A stretch of 48,377 nt of DNA from Oscillospiraceae bacterium (GTDB taxonomy: Bacteria > Bacillota > Clostridia > Oscillospirales > Acutalibacteraceae), in contig SVPQ01000019.1 in the NCBI GenBank assembly GCA_015065845.1, forward strand, positions 1 to 48,377, written 5' to 3'. Position numbers and translations under genes: made by a program. A model generated the notes under the pieces. It ran no database searches. It saw only the letters and a program-made list of their open reading frames with translations, and was not told the DNA's origin. Shown piece after piece: positions 41,078-48,377 of the stretch. Numbering within the stretch: position 1 is the first letter of the stretch; each line of letters opens with the position of its first letter.

Positions 41078-41914
41078 TTAATATTCTGGAATTGCTTCTT
41101 TTTTAGAAACAACAAAAGCACTTATTTCTATAGATTTTTTCAGACTTCTTGAAATATCATTTGTTTTAAAATATTCACATAAAAATGTAGCACCGAAACT
41201 GTCACCGGCACCAACAGAAGAAGCAACCTTTACTTTTGGTGCAGTTTGTGAGTATGCTTTTTTATTTTTGCAATCATACACAGTAGCACCTTTATCGCCT
41301 TGAGTAAGTAAAATAAATTCTAAATTGTCATACTTCTGTGATATATCGGATAATTTATTGTATTTACACGCTTCTGTAACATAGTGCAATTCTTCATCGC
41401 TTACCTTTAAAATATTTGCGTTTTCAAGAGCAAACAAAATAGTTTCATCTGAGAAGAATGGAGGTCTTATATTTATATCGCAATAAACTTTTTTTATATT
41501 GGATTTCTTAAGAATTGATTTTACAGTTTCGAGATTTTCACTACTTCTTAAAGCTAAAGTTCCGAAACAAAAAATATCAAATTGAAAATTATTTATATTG
41601 TCGGGTACTTTTATGTAGTCGTAGGCAACATCAGTTAAAACATTATATGACGGAACACCATTTTTATTTAGTGTAACAATACATTTTCCTGTTTCTTTTT
41701 CGTTGTTTACAGAAACAAAATCTGTTTTAACATTAAAGTTTTTAACTTCGATTAAAGCGTCTTTGCCTAAATCATCATTACCTACAGAGGAAAGCATAAA
41801 AACTTCTGCACCTTGTTTGCTACAGTGTGCCGCAAGATTAAGTGGTGCACCACCTATGAATTTTTCGTTTTCATAAACATCCCAGATAATTTCACCAAAT
41901 GAGAGTATTTTCAT
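41078..41914 (-). CDS. PfkB-family sugar kinase (fructokinase-like)
   Basis: 278 residues, short for the family but complete. Motifs are FGEIIWDVYENEKFIGGAPL near the N-terminus (with GGAPLN) and AAHCSKQGAEVFMLSSVGND, and the catalytic loop ASSVGAGDSFGATFLCEYF (GAGDS, with the catalytic Asp). The resemblance to bacterial fructokinases (FGEIIWDVF opening) and its location between rsmA and an allulose 3-epimerase suggest D-fructose as substrate. The start ATG is 8 bp after the rsmA stop. It ends with a short tail, so it lacks the extra C-terminal helix of longer PfkB kinases. Confidence 0.88.
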   Translation of the reverse strand: MKILSFGEIIWDVYENEKFIGGAPLNLAAHCSKQGAEVFMLSSVGNDDLGKDALIEVKNFNVKTDFVSVNNEKETGKCIVTLNKNGVPSYNVLTDVAYDYIKVPDNINNFQFDIFCFGTLALRSSENLETVKSILKKSNIKKVYCDINIRPPFFSDETILFALENANILKVSDEELHYVTEACKYNKLSDISQKYDNLEFILLTQGDKGATVYDCKNKKAYSQTAPKVKVASSVGAGDSFGATFLCEYFKTNDISRSLKKSIEISAFVVSKKEAIPEY

Positions 41915-41922
41915 AAAAAGAC

Positions 41923-42777
41923 CTACTTTTCAAGTATTTCAGAAAGTGCAGCAAAATCTTCCATTGTCATTTTTTCTGCTCTGACAGTAGCAGAAAGCCC
42001 TGCTTTTTCCAAAGCATCTTTAACTTCTGCTTTAGGAATAGAAAGACCTGCACTTATAGAGTTCTCGGCGGTTTTTCTCCTTTGTGAAAATGCCGCTTTT
42101 ACTACTTTAAAGAAAAATTCTTCGTTTTTTACTTCAACTGGTGGTTTATCTCTTAAAGTTAATTTAATTACACTGCTGTCAACCTTTGGTGGTGGCAAAA
42201 ATGACTCTTTCGGAACAAAGAAAAGAATTTCACTCTCTGCATAATAATTTACTGCGACTGTAACCGCACCACCATCGCGTGAGCCGACCTCTGCGCAAAG
42301 ACGGTCTGCCGCTTCTTTTTGCACCATAACAGTAATTGAATCAATCGGCAATTTGCTTTCTAAAAACATCATTATAATTGGTGAAGTTATGTAGTAGGGG
42401 AGGTTTGCGCAAACTGCAATTCTCATACCACTACATTTTTCTTCTATAATGCTTTTTAAATCGGCTTTCATAATATCCTGATTTATAATTTCAACATTAT
42501 CAAATTCAGCCAGAGTTTCATCTAAAACTGGCAAAAGTCTTTCGTCAAGTTCGAAACTTAAAACTTTACCTGCTACTTTTGCAAGCTCTGCGGTGAGAAC
42601 ACCGACACCAGGGCCTACTTCGATTACACAGGTGTTCTCGTCTAGTCCTGCGTATTCTGCCATAGAAGGACAAACTTCCGGGTCAACAAGAAAGTTTTGC
42701 CCTAACCCTTTGTTGAATGTTACACCGTGTTTTGCCATTACAGAACGAATAACATTTATATCTGAAAGATTTTTCAT
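41923..42777 (-). CDS. rsmA: 16S rRNA (adenine1518/1519-N6)-dimethyltransferase RsmA
   Basis: 284 residues. RsmA (KsgA) dimethylates A1518 and A1519 of 16S rRNA during 30S assembly. Motifs are FNKGLGQNFLVDPEV, VIEVGPGVGVLTAELA (SAM site), SFELDERLLPVLDE, AVCANLPYYITSPIIM (NLPY catalytic loop), QKEAADRLCAEVGSRDGGAV and AAFSQRRKTAENS near the C-terminus. It is the first gene of an operon with a sugar kinase and an epimerase. A consensus promoter lies upstream on the minus strand. GAGGT precedes ATG at 42775-42777. Confidence 0.95.
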   Translation of the reverse strand: MKNLSDINVIRSVMAKHGVTFNKGLGQNFLVDPEVCPSMAEYAGLDENTCVIEVGPGVGVLTAELAKVAGKVLSFELDERLLPVLDETLAEFDNVEIINQDIMKADLKSIIEEKCSGMRIAVCANLPYYITSPIIMMFLESKLPIDSITVMVQKEAADRLCAEVGSRDGGAVTVAVNYYAESEILFFVPKESFLPPPKVDSSVIKLTLRDKPPVEVKNEEFFFKVVKAAFSQRRKTAENSISAGLSIPKAEVKDALEKAGLSATVRAEKMTMEDFAALSEILEK

Positions 42778-42840
42778 AAATTACCTCAATAACTATTGTC
42801 TTTTTTTCTGAAATATAATAATATAAATACAACTCTAACA

Positions 42841-42869
42841 ATTATATATTTTAAAGTATGTAATGTCAA
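42841..42869 (-). promoter_or_regulatory. Perfect-consensus promoter of the rsmA operon
   Basis: On the minus strand TTGACA (42864-42869), a 17-bp spacer and TATAAT (42841-42846). All 12 consensus bases match, so strong constitutive transcription is expected. Confidence 0.8.
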
Positions 42870-42884
42870 TAAAGGAGAGAAATT

Positions 42885-45071
42885 ATGGATAACATTTTTA
42901 ACGCACAATTTATAAGACAAAATGAAGATTTAGGAACAGTTTGCCCTGTGTTCAGAAAGATTTTCTGGGCAGATAAAAAAGTAAGAAAGGCTACACTTTC
43001 AGTCAGTGCTTTGGGTTTTTATGAAGTACATATAAATAACAATAGAATTGGCAAATTTATTTTTGCACCAGGCTGGACAAGTTACAGAACTCGTCTGCAA
43101 TATCAGAATTACAATGTTACAAAATATCTTGAAGAATGTAACACTATTGATATTGCTGTGGGTACAGGCAGACGCCGTCACAACAGAAAAGACGAAGAAT
43201 TACCATTCTTAAAGGCAGACGAAATTGCAGTTATTGCGGCTTTGACTGTTGAATATAAGGACGATACAGTAGAAGTAATCACAACAGATAAAACCTGGGA
43301 ATGTATGAAGAGTAACATTCTATATTCAGATATTTATAACGGTGAAAAAGTTGATTTCACAGTAGAATGTGAAGATAAATTTACTGTAAAAGAAGTGCCT
43401 GTTGATAAAAATATTCTTATTGAAACTGAGGGTGAAGAGACTCGCGAAATGGCGCGTCTTGATGCGGTAGAACTCATTACCACACCAAAGGGTGAAAAGG
43501 TAATTGATTTCAAACAGGAAATCACAGGTTATGTAGAGTGGGTAGTTCCTGCAAGAAAAGGCAATACATTTATGTTACAACACGCTGAATTTTTAGACAA
43601 GGACGGCAACTTCTACACCGAGAATTTAAGAAGTGCAAAGTGTGAAATTGAAGTAACATCAAATGGGGTTGAGCAAGTTTATAAACCACATTTCTCATTC
43701 CAGGGATTCAGATACATTAAACTTATTGGTTTTAATGATGATGAAATTAAATTAGAAAACTTTACTGCAGTTGTTGTATTTTCAGATATGAAGCGTACAG
43801 GCTTCTTTGCTTGTGGTCACGAAGATGTTCAGCAATTATATGAAAATATCGTCTGGGGACAAAGAGGTAACTTCCTCGATATTCCTACAGACTGCCCACA
43901 GCGAGATGAAAGAATGGGCTGGACTGGTGACGCACAGGTTTTCGCAAGAACAGCTTCAATTAATTATAATACACAAAAATTCTTTAGAAAATGGCTTCAC
44001 GACCTTGCTGCTGACCAGGAAGAAAATGGTGCAGTCGGTAATGTTGTTCCTGCAGGTTGGGACGGTGGCGGTTCTGCTGCCTGGGGCGATGCCGCAATTA
44101 TTGTTCCTTACCAGATGTATTTAGCTTATAACGATACAAAAATTATTGAAGAACAATGGGACTCAATGACTAATTGGCTTAAATTCATTGAAACGGAATG
44201 TTCAGAAAAAGGCCGTTGGGATAAGGGTGATCACTTTGGTGACTGGCTTTCACTCGATGCAGGTAACGAAGCAACAGGCGGATTTACAGATAAGAATTTG
44301 ATTGCAACTGCAATGTACGCTTACTCAACAAGTTTACTCATAAAAATGGGTAAAGCAATAGGTAAGGATGTTTCTTATTATGAAGAAATGTACCCTGTAA
44401 TTGTAGAGCAATATAAAAAGAATTATCTTAATACAGGCAAAGTTGAACACGAAACCCAGACCTCAAATGTTTTGGCACTCTACTTTAATCTTACAGATAA
44501 TAGAGAAAGAGAAGCCAAAAAATTAGTTGAAGACATTGAAGAATGTGGTCACTTAAAGACCGGCTTTGTTGGTACACCTTACCTTCTTCATGTTTTAACT
44601 GATATTGGCAGAACAGATTTAGCTTACAAGCTCTTACTTAAAGATACATTCCCATCATGGCTCTACTCAGTTAAAATGGGTGCTACTACAATGTGGGAAC
44701 GTTGGGATGGTATGAAGCCTGACAGAAGCTTTGCAACACCTGAAATGAATTCATTTAACCACTACGCTTACGGTGCAGTTGGTGACTGGATGTTCAGTAC
44801 TGTTGCAGGTATCCGCCCAGATGAAAACGAACCTGGTTACAAGCACATTATTTTCGAGCCAAGACCAAATAAAGAATTAGGCTACGCTAAAGCAAGAATT
44901 TTAACAAAGAATGGCGAAATAATTTCTTCATGGGAATATAAGGGTGAAGGTAATCTCTGCGAATTCTCTTTCACAATTCCTGACGGTAGCCACGCAACAC
45001 TCTACCTTGATGATGAAGAGTATGAGTTTGTGAGTGGCACTTATACTACGGAGTTTGAGTATAATTCATAA
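42885..45071 (+). CDS. GH78 alpha-L-rhamnosidase
   Basis: 728 residues. The domain order is that of shorter bacterial rhamnosidases: N-terminal beta-sandwich (VSALGFYEVHINNNRIGKFI, FAPGWTSYRTRLQYQNYNVT), a further beta region ending in HFSFQGFRYIKL, then the alpha/alpha barrel with LDIPTDCPQRDERMGWTGDA (acidic catalytic cluster at ~336-349) and FATPEMNSFNHYAYGAVGDW. The C-terminal beta domain finishes with SFTIPDGSHATLYLDDEEYE. It releases terminal L-rhamnose from pectic or glycosidic substrates. No signal peptide, so it acts on imported material; with the GH106-like gene it gives two rhamnose-releasing families in this window. AAAGGAGAG precedes ATG 42885. Its stop codon lies inside a 16-bp palindrome. 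Confidence 0.93.
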   Translation: MDNIFNAQFIRQNEDLGTVCPVFRKIFWADKKVRKATLSVSALGFYEVHINNNRIGKFIFAPGWTSYRTRLQYQNYNVTKYLEECNTIDIAVGTGRRRHNRKDEELPFLKADEIAVIAALTVEYKDDTVEVITTDKTWECMKSNILYSDIYNGEKVDFTVECEDKFTVKEVPVDKNILIETEGEETREMARLDAVELITTPKGEKVIDFKQEITGYVEWVVPARKGNTFMLQHAEFLDKDGNFYTENLRSAKCEIEVTSNGVEQVYKPHFSFQGFRYIKLIGFNDDEIKLENFTAVVVFSDMKRTGFFACGHEDVQQLYENIVWGQRGNFLDIPTDCPQRDERMGWTGDAQVFARTASINYNTQKFFRKWLHDLAADQEENGAVGNVVPAGWDGGGSAAWGDAAIIVPYQMYLAYNDTKIIEEQWDSMTNWLKFIETECSEKGRWDKGDHFGDWLSLDAGNEATGGFTDKNLIATAMYAYSTSLLIKMGKAIGKDVSYYEEMYPVIVEQYKKNYLNTGKVEHETQTSNVLALYFNLTDNREREAKKLVEDIEECGHLKTGFVGTPYLLHVLTDIGRTDLAYKLLLKDTFPSWLYSVKMGATTMWERWDGMKPDRSFATPEMNSFNHYAYGAVGDWMFSTVAGIRPDENEPGYKHIIFEPRPNKELGYAKARILTKNGEIISSWEYKGEGNLCEFSFTIPDGSHATLYLDDEEYEFVSGTYTTEFEYNS

Positions 45072-45094
45072 TGTCGGAGACATTATGAATTATA
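45060..45094. repeat. Perfect 16-bp palindrome spanning the GH78 stop codon
   Basis: TATAATTCATAATGTC (45060-45075), three bases, and its exact complement (45079-45094). The stop codon TAA (45069-45071) is part of the left arm. No T-tract follows, so it is not a typical terminator. Confidence 0.85.
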
Positions 45095-45100
45095 CAAATG

Positions 45101-45246
45101 CAGAGTTCAGAATGCAGAATGCAGAATTTCGGAACTGCGTTGGCATTGTAATTGAACAACAAAATAAGTTCTATCATTTTAGTTTAAGATAACTTTAAGT
45201 GGTAGAACTTTTTCAATTACTTGCACACTTGCCACTTGCACACTTG
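45101..45246 (+). repeat. Composite intergenic repeat, copy at 45.1 kb
   Basis: In order: AGAATGC heptamers (45101-45129), the ~23-bp module (45131-45153), a hairpin AAGTTCTATCATTT (45166-45179) / AAGTGGTAGAACTT (45197-45210) with T5 that can terminate transcription, and an ACTTGCAC/ACTTGCC block (45219-45246). The order equals that of 23241-23400. The two hairpin arms differ from the 23.3-kb copy at paired positions. Confidence 0.82.
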
Positions 45247-45537
45247 ATATTAACAAAAAATAAGTTTAAAAAACGTAAAAATATTACAAATTTAATTGAA
45301 AATAAAAAAATGATGTGTTACAATATAAGACATGGCATAATTTAATGTTTTTGTACTTTGTGTTGCGTCATTTTATTTGTTTAATTTACTTTTTTCAGTA
45401 GATTTTAAGCGAAGCCCGACCTCCTTTGAAAAGGAGGGGGACCGCGCGTAAGCGTGGTGGAGAATTGACTTTCAAAACGCGTAAGCGTGGTGGAGAATTG
45501 ATTTTAGAATGTACGCAAGTGCAAGGAAGTGATTCAG
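45247..45537. other. Intergenic interval between the repeat and the DUF559 gene
   Basis: Contains an AT-rich stretch (45247-45405) with no gene, then the palindromic repeat at 45407-45501. No convincing promoter was identified for the DUF559 gene. Confidence 0.7.
45407..45501 (+). repeat. Palindromic repeat copy A (CCTCC..GGAGG) with tandem 24-bp units
   Basis: AGCGAAGCCCGA leads into the 18-bp palindrome CCTCCTTTGAAAAGGAGG (45420-45437), then GGGACCG. Two direct units, CGCGTAAGCGTGGTGGAGAA and following bases, lie at 45444-45468 and 45477-45501 with a 33-bp period. Confidence 0.85.
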
Positions 45538-45966
45538 TTGAATAATAATCATTTACCAAGAAATAATCAATTAACTGGTTTTGCTAAGACTATGCGAAAA
45601 AATCCAACAGACGAAGAAAAGAAAATCTGGTACGGTTTATTAAGATATATAACTCCGAAATTTCACAGACAAAGAATTATCGGGAATTATATTGCGGATT
45701 TTTATTGTCCTAAATTAAAACTTGTTGTTGAAATTGATGGCGGACAACATAATTCAGAAGAAAATTTAATGTATGACAAAACTCGTACGGAGTATATGAG
45801 TGAATTCGGTTATGAGGTATTAAGACTTTCAAATAATGATATAACTTACGATTTTAAAAATGTTTCTGTCTATATATTAGATTATTGTAAAAATAAAAGT
45901 AAACAACTAGGTTTTGATTTTCAGTTTAATCCTGAAAGAAAACCTAAAACTAAAAAGTCAGAATGA
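45538..45966 (+). CDS. DUF559 endonuclease-like protein (Vsr/PD-(D/E)xK fold)
   Basis: 142 residues from TTG 45538, which AAGGAAG precedes at normal spacing; an in-frame GTG at 45529 is too close to it. The protein begins NNNHLPRNNQLTGFAKTMRK, the usual DUF559 opening, then NPTDEEKKIWYGLLR, KFHRQRIIGNYIADFYCPKL, KLVVEIDGGQHNSEE and YEVLRLSNNDI, which are the acidic and basic positions of a Vsr-like nuclease core. The C-terminal ~25 residues are Lys/Asn-rich. Such small genes are often found next to repeats of the type seen here. The function is unproven; a nuclease that acts at or mobilises the repeat is one possibility. Confidence 0.88.
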   Translation: MNNNHLPRNNQLTGFAKTMRKNPTDEEKKIWYGLLRYITPKFHRQRIIGNYIADFYCPKLKLVVEIDGGQHNSEENLMYDKTRTEYMSEFGYEVLRLSNNDITYDFKNVSVYILDYCKNKSKQLGFDFQFNPERKPKTKKSE

Positions 45967-45975
45967 GCTGGATTT

Positions 45976-46012
45976 CAGCGAAGCCCGACCCTCTTTGAAA
46001 AGAGGGGGGACC
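45976..46012 (+). repeat. Palindromic repeat copy B
   Basis: CAGCGAAGCCCGA leads into CCCTCTTTGAAAAGAGGG (45989-46006), the same element as copy A but with changed stem bases on both arms (CCTCC/GGAGG became CCCTC/GAGGG), followed by GGGACC. Confidence 0.82.
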
Positions 46013-46214
46013 ATTCTTTTCCTAAAGTTTCTATTTTTGATTTGTTTTCAAACGAGTAAGATTATTGTTTTTAAAAAAGTTAAATCGGAATGGTGGAAGA
46101 TTGATATTAAAATACGCTTTAGCGTAAGGGCATACCTGTTGTCAGGAGCGAGAATGTGTTGGTTTTTAGAGTGAATTTAAAATGAAAGAATGTAGTTGTT
46201 TTTATACATATTCA

Positions 46215-46237
46215 AATTATAATGCCAACGCAGTTCC
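46215..46237 (-). repeat. Conserved ~23-bp module, reverse copy
   Basis: On the minus strand it reads GGAACTGCGTTGGCATTATA and three more bases, almost identical to 45131-45153. It is followed on the plus strand by ATTCATC direct repeats. Confidence 0.8.
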
Positions 46238-46320
46238 TCAATTATTCATCATTCATCAGCATAAGCGACTTCATTATTCATTAAAACTCGTATCTTGCAC
46301 TACCGTGCATTTTAATATCA

Positions 46321-46370
46321 ATTCTCCACCAAGCAGAGCTTGGTCCCCCTCCTTTTCAAAGGAGGTCGGG
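46321..46370 (-). repeat. Palindromic repeat copy C (inverted)
   Basis: CCTCCTTTTCAAAGGAGG (46348-46365) followed by TCGGG and preceded by TTCTCCACC...GGTCCC. On the minus strand this matches copy A, so the DUF559 gene lies between direct copies A and B with C inverted beyond. Confidence 0.82.
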
Positions 46371-46441
46371 GTGGCAGGAAATTCCACTTTTGGTTTTGGA
46401 AAGTGTTTATATATAAAAATATCTTTAAGGGGATGTTAAAA

Positions 46442-48377
46442 TTGAAAAGATTTTTAAGTTTATTTTTAGCGTTAGTTGTCGCAGTAGGCATTTGCATTTC
46501 TGCACCAATGACAATTGAGGCTGAGGCGGCGACACAGGTTGACATTATTCTTGCACACGCCCAAAATATAGCAGATAATGATCCACATGCGTACGATGGT
46601 TATTGCTTAGCTTTTTGTGGTGCTTGCTATAAGGCAGCCGGATATGCACATTATTCAATGGGGGATGCGTATAATGCAGGGAGTGCATGGATAATATCAA
46701 CAAGTAGTACAAATATTCCTGTTGGTGCATTGGTGTTTTATGGTAAAGAGTGGAGCGATCCTTATGGGCATGTAGGTATTTATGCTGGTAATGGTAAGAT
46801 GTATGATGCTCGATCAGCTAGTGGAGGGGTGAAACTCCGCGCATTTAGTACATCAGACTATCGTGGTTGGGGATGGTATGGGGGTATAGCACCAGTTGGT
46901 ATCCCAGACCCAGCAGAAACTCCTACGGTAAAATTAAGTAAAACTTCCTTAGCGTATGGAGAGACTGCAACTGTTACTTGGAATAGTTGTGCAAGAGCGA
47001 CAAGATATTGGCTTTCTTGTTGGAAAGAAGGCGAAGGCGGTTACCAAAGGTTGACTTATGCAGTTTCGGGATTTTCTAAAACTATAAATACTTCTGATGA
47101 CATTCTTGAGCCAGGAAACTATTCAATAACAATATGTTCATACGATCAATATAATCGCGAATCAGTTGGTAACTGGGTTAAATTTACTGTTTTACCTAAA
47201 AACTATACCGTAAGTTATAACGCAAACGGCGGCTCGAACCCACCATCATCACAAACCAAAACTCATGGTACTAACCTTACATTAAGTACTACAAAACCAA
47301 CGAAAACTGGTTATACATTTAAAGGTTGGGGTACATCTGCGAGTGATACAACGGTAGATTACGCACCAGGTTCTACATATTCAGCTAATGCGAATATTAC
47401 TCTTTATGCAATCTGGTCACCAAATGCTTACACAGTAAGCTACGATGCAAATGGTGGTAGTGGTGCACCATCATCACAGACAAAATATCATGACCAGAAT
47501 CTTACTTTAAGTACAACAAAACCAACAAGAACAGGCTACAACTTTATGGGTTGGGGTACTTCTACAGGTGATACAAGTGTAAATTATGAACCAGGTGCAA
47601 CATATTCAAGTAATGCAAATATAACACTTTATGCTATATGGGAAAAGAAAACATATACAGTAACTTATCGTTCTGGTAAGGATGGTACAACAAATTTACC
47701 AGCAGACCAGACAAAAGTTTATGGACAGGATTTAGTGTTGAGTACACAGATTCCTACATGTCCGGGATATACATTTTTATATTGGCATGCAAATTTTGGT
47801 AGCAGGTCAGACTATAAGCCAGGAGACGTTTACAAGGAAGAAAATGTAAACATGCTGGTAGCACAATGGAAATGTAACCACACCTTAAACGGTACAACAA
47901 TTGTAAATGCAAAAGACCCTACATATACCGAAGAGGGTTACACAGGTGACACAAAATGTAACACTTGTGAAGAAATTATAAAAACAGGTACTTCTGTTTC
48001 AAAATTAACACTTGGTGTTCCACAAGTAAAAACAGCAAATGCAACAAACGGAATAAATGTAAGCTGGAATTCAGTGAACGGTGCACAGAGTTATATAGTT
48101 TATAGAAAAACATATAACACATCAACTGCAAAATGGGGCGGTTGGGAAACATTAACAACTGACTGCACTGCAACAAGTTATGTGGATACAAAAGCACTGC
48201 TCGGTGTGAAATATATATATACAACAGTAGCGGTAGCAGGTGATGTAAAAAGTTCATTTGTAGCAACAAGTGCACTTTTGCGAGATGTTGCACCAACAGT
48301 AAAAATTTCAAACGCAAATGCAGGAATTAATGTAACTTGGAATTCTGTATATGGTGCACAGAAATATACAGTTTACA
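46442..48377 (+). CDS. Secreted NlpC/P60-like protein with InlB B-type and Fn3 repeats (3' end beyond window)
   Basis: The frame stays open to the window edge (645 codons). The start is TTG 46442, because AAGGGG (46427-46432) precedes it at 9 bases and the in-frame ATG 46433 touches that site. Order: signal peptide (KRFLSLFLALVVAVGICISA, then AEAA), a cysteine-peptidase domain with YDGYCLAFCGACYKAAGY (Cys55) and YGHVGIYAGNGKMYDA (His110), an Ig-like segment (~160-255), three InlB B-type repeats (~260-465; YTVSYNANGG ... TKTGYTFKGWGT, and ITLYAIW), a Cys-containing linker (CNHTL...CNTC) and Fn3 units from ~520. The peptidase domain probably cleaves wall peptides; the repeats would bind the surface or host. 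Its signal peptide and Fn3 style match the genes at 206 and 31899. Confidence 0.86.
   Translation, partial: MKRFLSLFLALVVAVGICISAPMTIEAEAATQVDIILAHAQNIADNDPHAYDGYCLAFCGACYKAAGYAHYSMGDAYNAGSAWIISTSSTNIPVGALVFYGKEWSDPYGHVGIYAGNGKMYDARSASGGVKLRAFSTSDYRGWGWYGGIAPVGIPDPAETPTVKLSKTSLAYGETATVTWNSCARATRYWLSCWKEGEGGYQRLTYAVSGFSKTINTSDDILEPGNYSITICSYDQYNRESVGNWVKFTVLPKNYTVSYNANGGSNPPSSQTKTHGTNLTLSTTKPTKTGYTFKGWGTSASDTTVDYAPGSTYSANANITLYAIWSPNAYTVSYDANGGSGAPSSQTKYHDQNLTLSTTKPTRTGYNFMGWGTSTGDTSVNYEPGATYSSNANITLYAIWEKKTYTVTYRSGKDGTTNLPADQTKVYGQDLVLSTQIPTCPGYTFLYWHANFGSRSDYKPGDVYKEENVNMLVAQWKCNHTLNGTTIVNAKDPTYTEEGYTGDTKCNTCEEIIKTGTSVSKLTLGVPQVKTANATNGINVSWNSVNGAQSYIVYRKTYNTSTAKWGGWETLTTDCTATSYVDTKALLGVKYIYTTVAVAGDVKSSFVATSALLRDVAPTVKISNANAGINVTWNSVYGAQKYTVY

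Larger units (their letters stand above)
45967..46441. other. Intergenic interval after DUF559, filled by repeats
   Basis: Contains palindrome copy B (45976-46012), a second partial unit AATGGTGGAAGATTGATATT (46090-46109), the ~23-bp module in reverse (46215-46237) with ATTCATC heptamers (46240-46258), and inverted palindrome copy C (46321-46370). The small ORFs that can be drawn across it lack ribosome sites and run through the repeats, so none is called. Confidence 0.75.

Noticed and set aside
45914..46174. 86-codon ORF after DUF559
   Set aside because: It overlaps the DUF559 gene in another frame and then palindrome B; no start signal.
46182..46439. 85-codon ORF in the repeat region
   Set aside because: It runs through the reverse module, heptamers and palindrome C, lacks a clear ribosome site and has a composition unlike proteins.
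47976..48317. 113-codon reverse ORF in the last gene
   Set aside because: It is the antisense of Fn3 coding sequence; Leu/His-rich composition is typical for such shadows.

Overview
The window reads as a piece of chromosome from an AT-rich, Gram-positive anaerobe of the Clostridia, probably a gut or rumen member of the Oscillospirales/Ruminococcaceae type. The evidence is purine-rich Shine-Dalgarno sequences (AAAGGGG, AGGAGG), sigma-A type promoters with 17-bp spacers, Clostridia-style secreted proteins with BspA-type leucine-rich and fibronectin III repeats, several unrelated glycoside hydrolases, and a biotin-type Na+ decarboxylase beta subunit. The taxon is an inference from gene content; no rRNA or tRNA gene was found.

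Layout. 1-2263: end of one Fn3 surface protein and a full LRR/Fn3 surface protein. 2419-5543: membrane-anchored GH36-like alpha-galactosidase plus YdcF-like protein. 5518-6510: promoter, yybP-ykoY-type (Mn2+) riboswitch and SPFH/prohibitin-like protein. 6597-8248: promoter, attenuator leader with a 34-codon ORF, and mgtE. 8247-8446: two multi-hairpin modules. 8482-10737: calcineurin-like phosphoesterase, GDPD and an MGMT-fold protein. 10795-13754: glutaminase-A-like protein overlapping rsmH. 13752-14136: small reverse-strand gene framed by inverted heptamer repeats. 14179-16622: S51 peptidase, then a TetR regulator divergent from a secreted alpha/beta hydrolase. 16682-20038: small gene, secreted PHP protein, citrate synthase. 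20172-23246: GH106-like protein. 23554-24898: Na+ decarboxylase beta and tiny gamma-like subunit. 25088-28083: secreted amidase/Fn3 protein and a GH79-like enzyme. 28265-34755: phosphate transporter, YlmH, aspartokinase, a second LRR/Fn3 protein, RmuC. 34796-40007 (minus): four-gene cell-surface O-acylation operon. 40194-42777 (minus): rsmA, PfkB sugar kinase, D-allulose 3-epimerase operon. 42885-45071: GH78 rhamnosidase. 45400-46370: palindromic repeats around a DUF559 gene. 46442-end: secreted NlpC/P60-like protein with InlB-type and Fn3 repeats, cut by the window edge.

Two themes tie the genes together. One is carbohydrate use: GH36, GH106, GH78 and GH79-like enzymes, an allulose epimerase next to a fructokinase-like kinase, and citrate synthase. 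The other is building and decorating the cell surface: LRR/Fn3 proteins sharing one signal-peptide style, two secreted cysteine-peptidase/amidase Fn3 proteins, one surface protein with an IseA-like endopeptidase-inhibitor domain, and the MBOAT/AlgX operon with a cell-wall-binding transglutaminase.

The intergenic DNA is unusually structured. A modular repeat (heptamer direct repeats, a conserved ~23-bp module, and a hairpin built on CTATCATTTTTAA) recurs, often starting right at stop codons. Separate palindromes (CCTCC..GGAGG) frame the DUF559 gene. The least explained elements are the mgtE leader, the SPFH gene under an Mn2+ riboswitch, and the double multi-hairpin module after mgtE.
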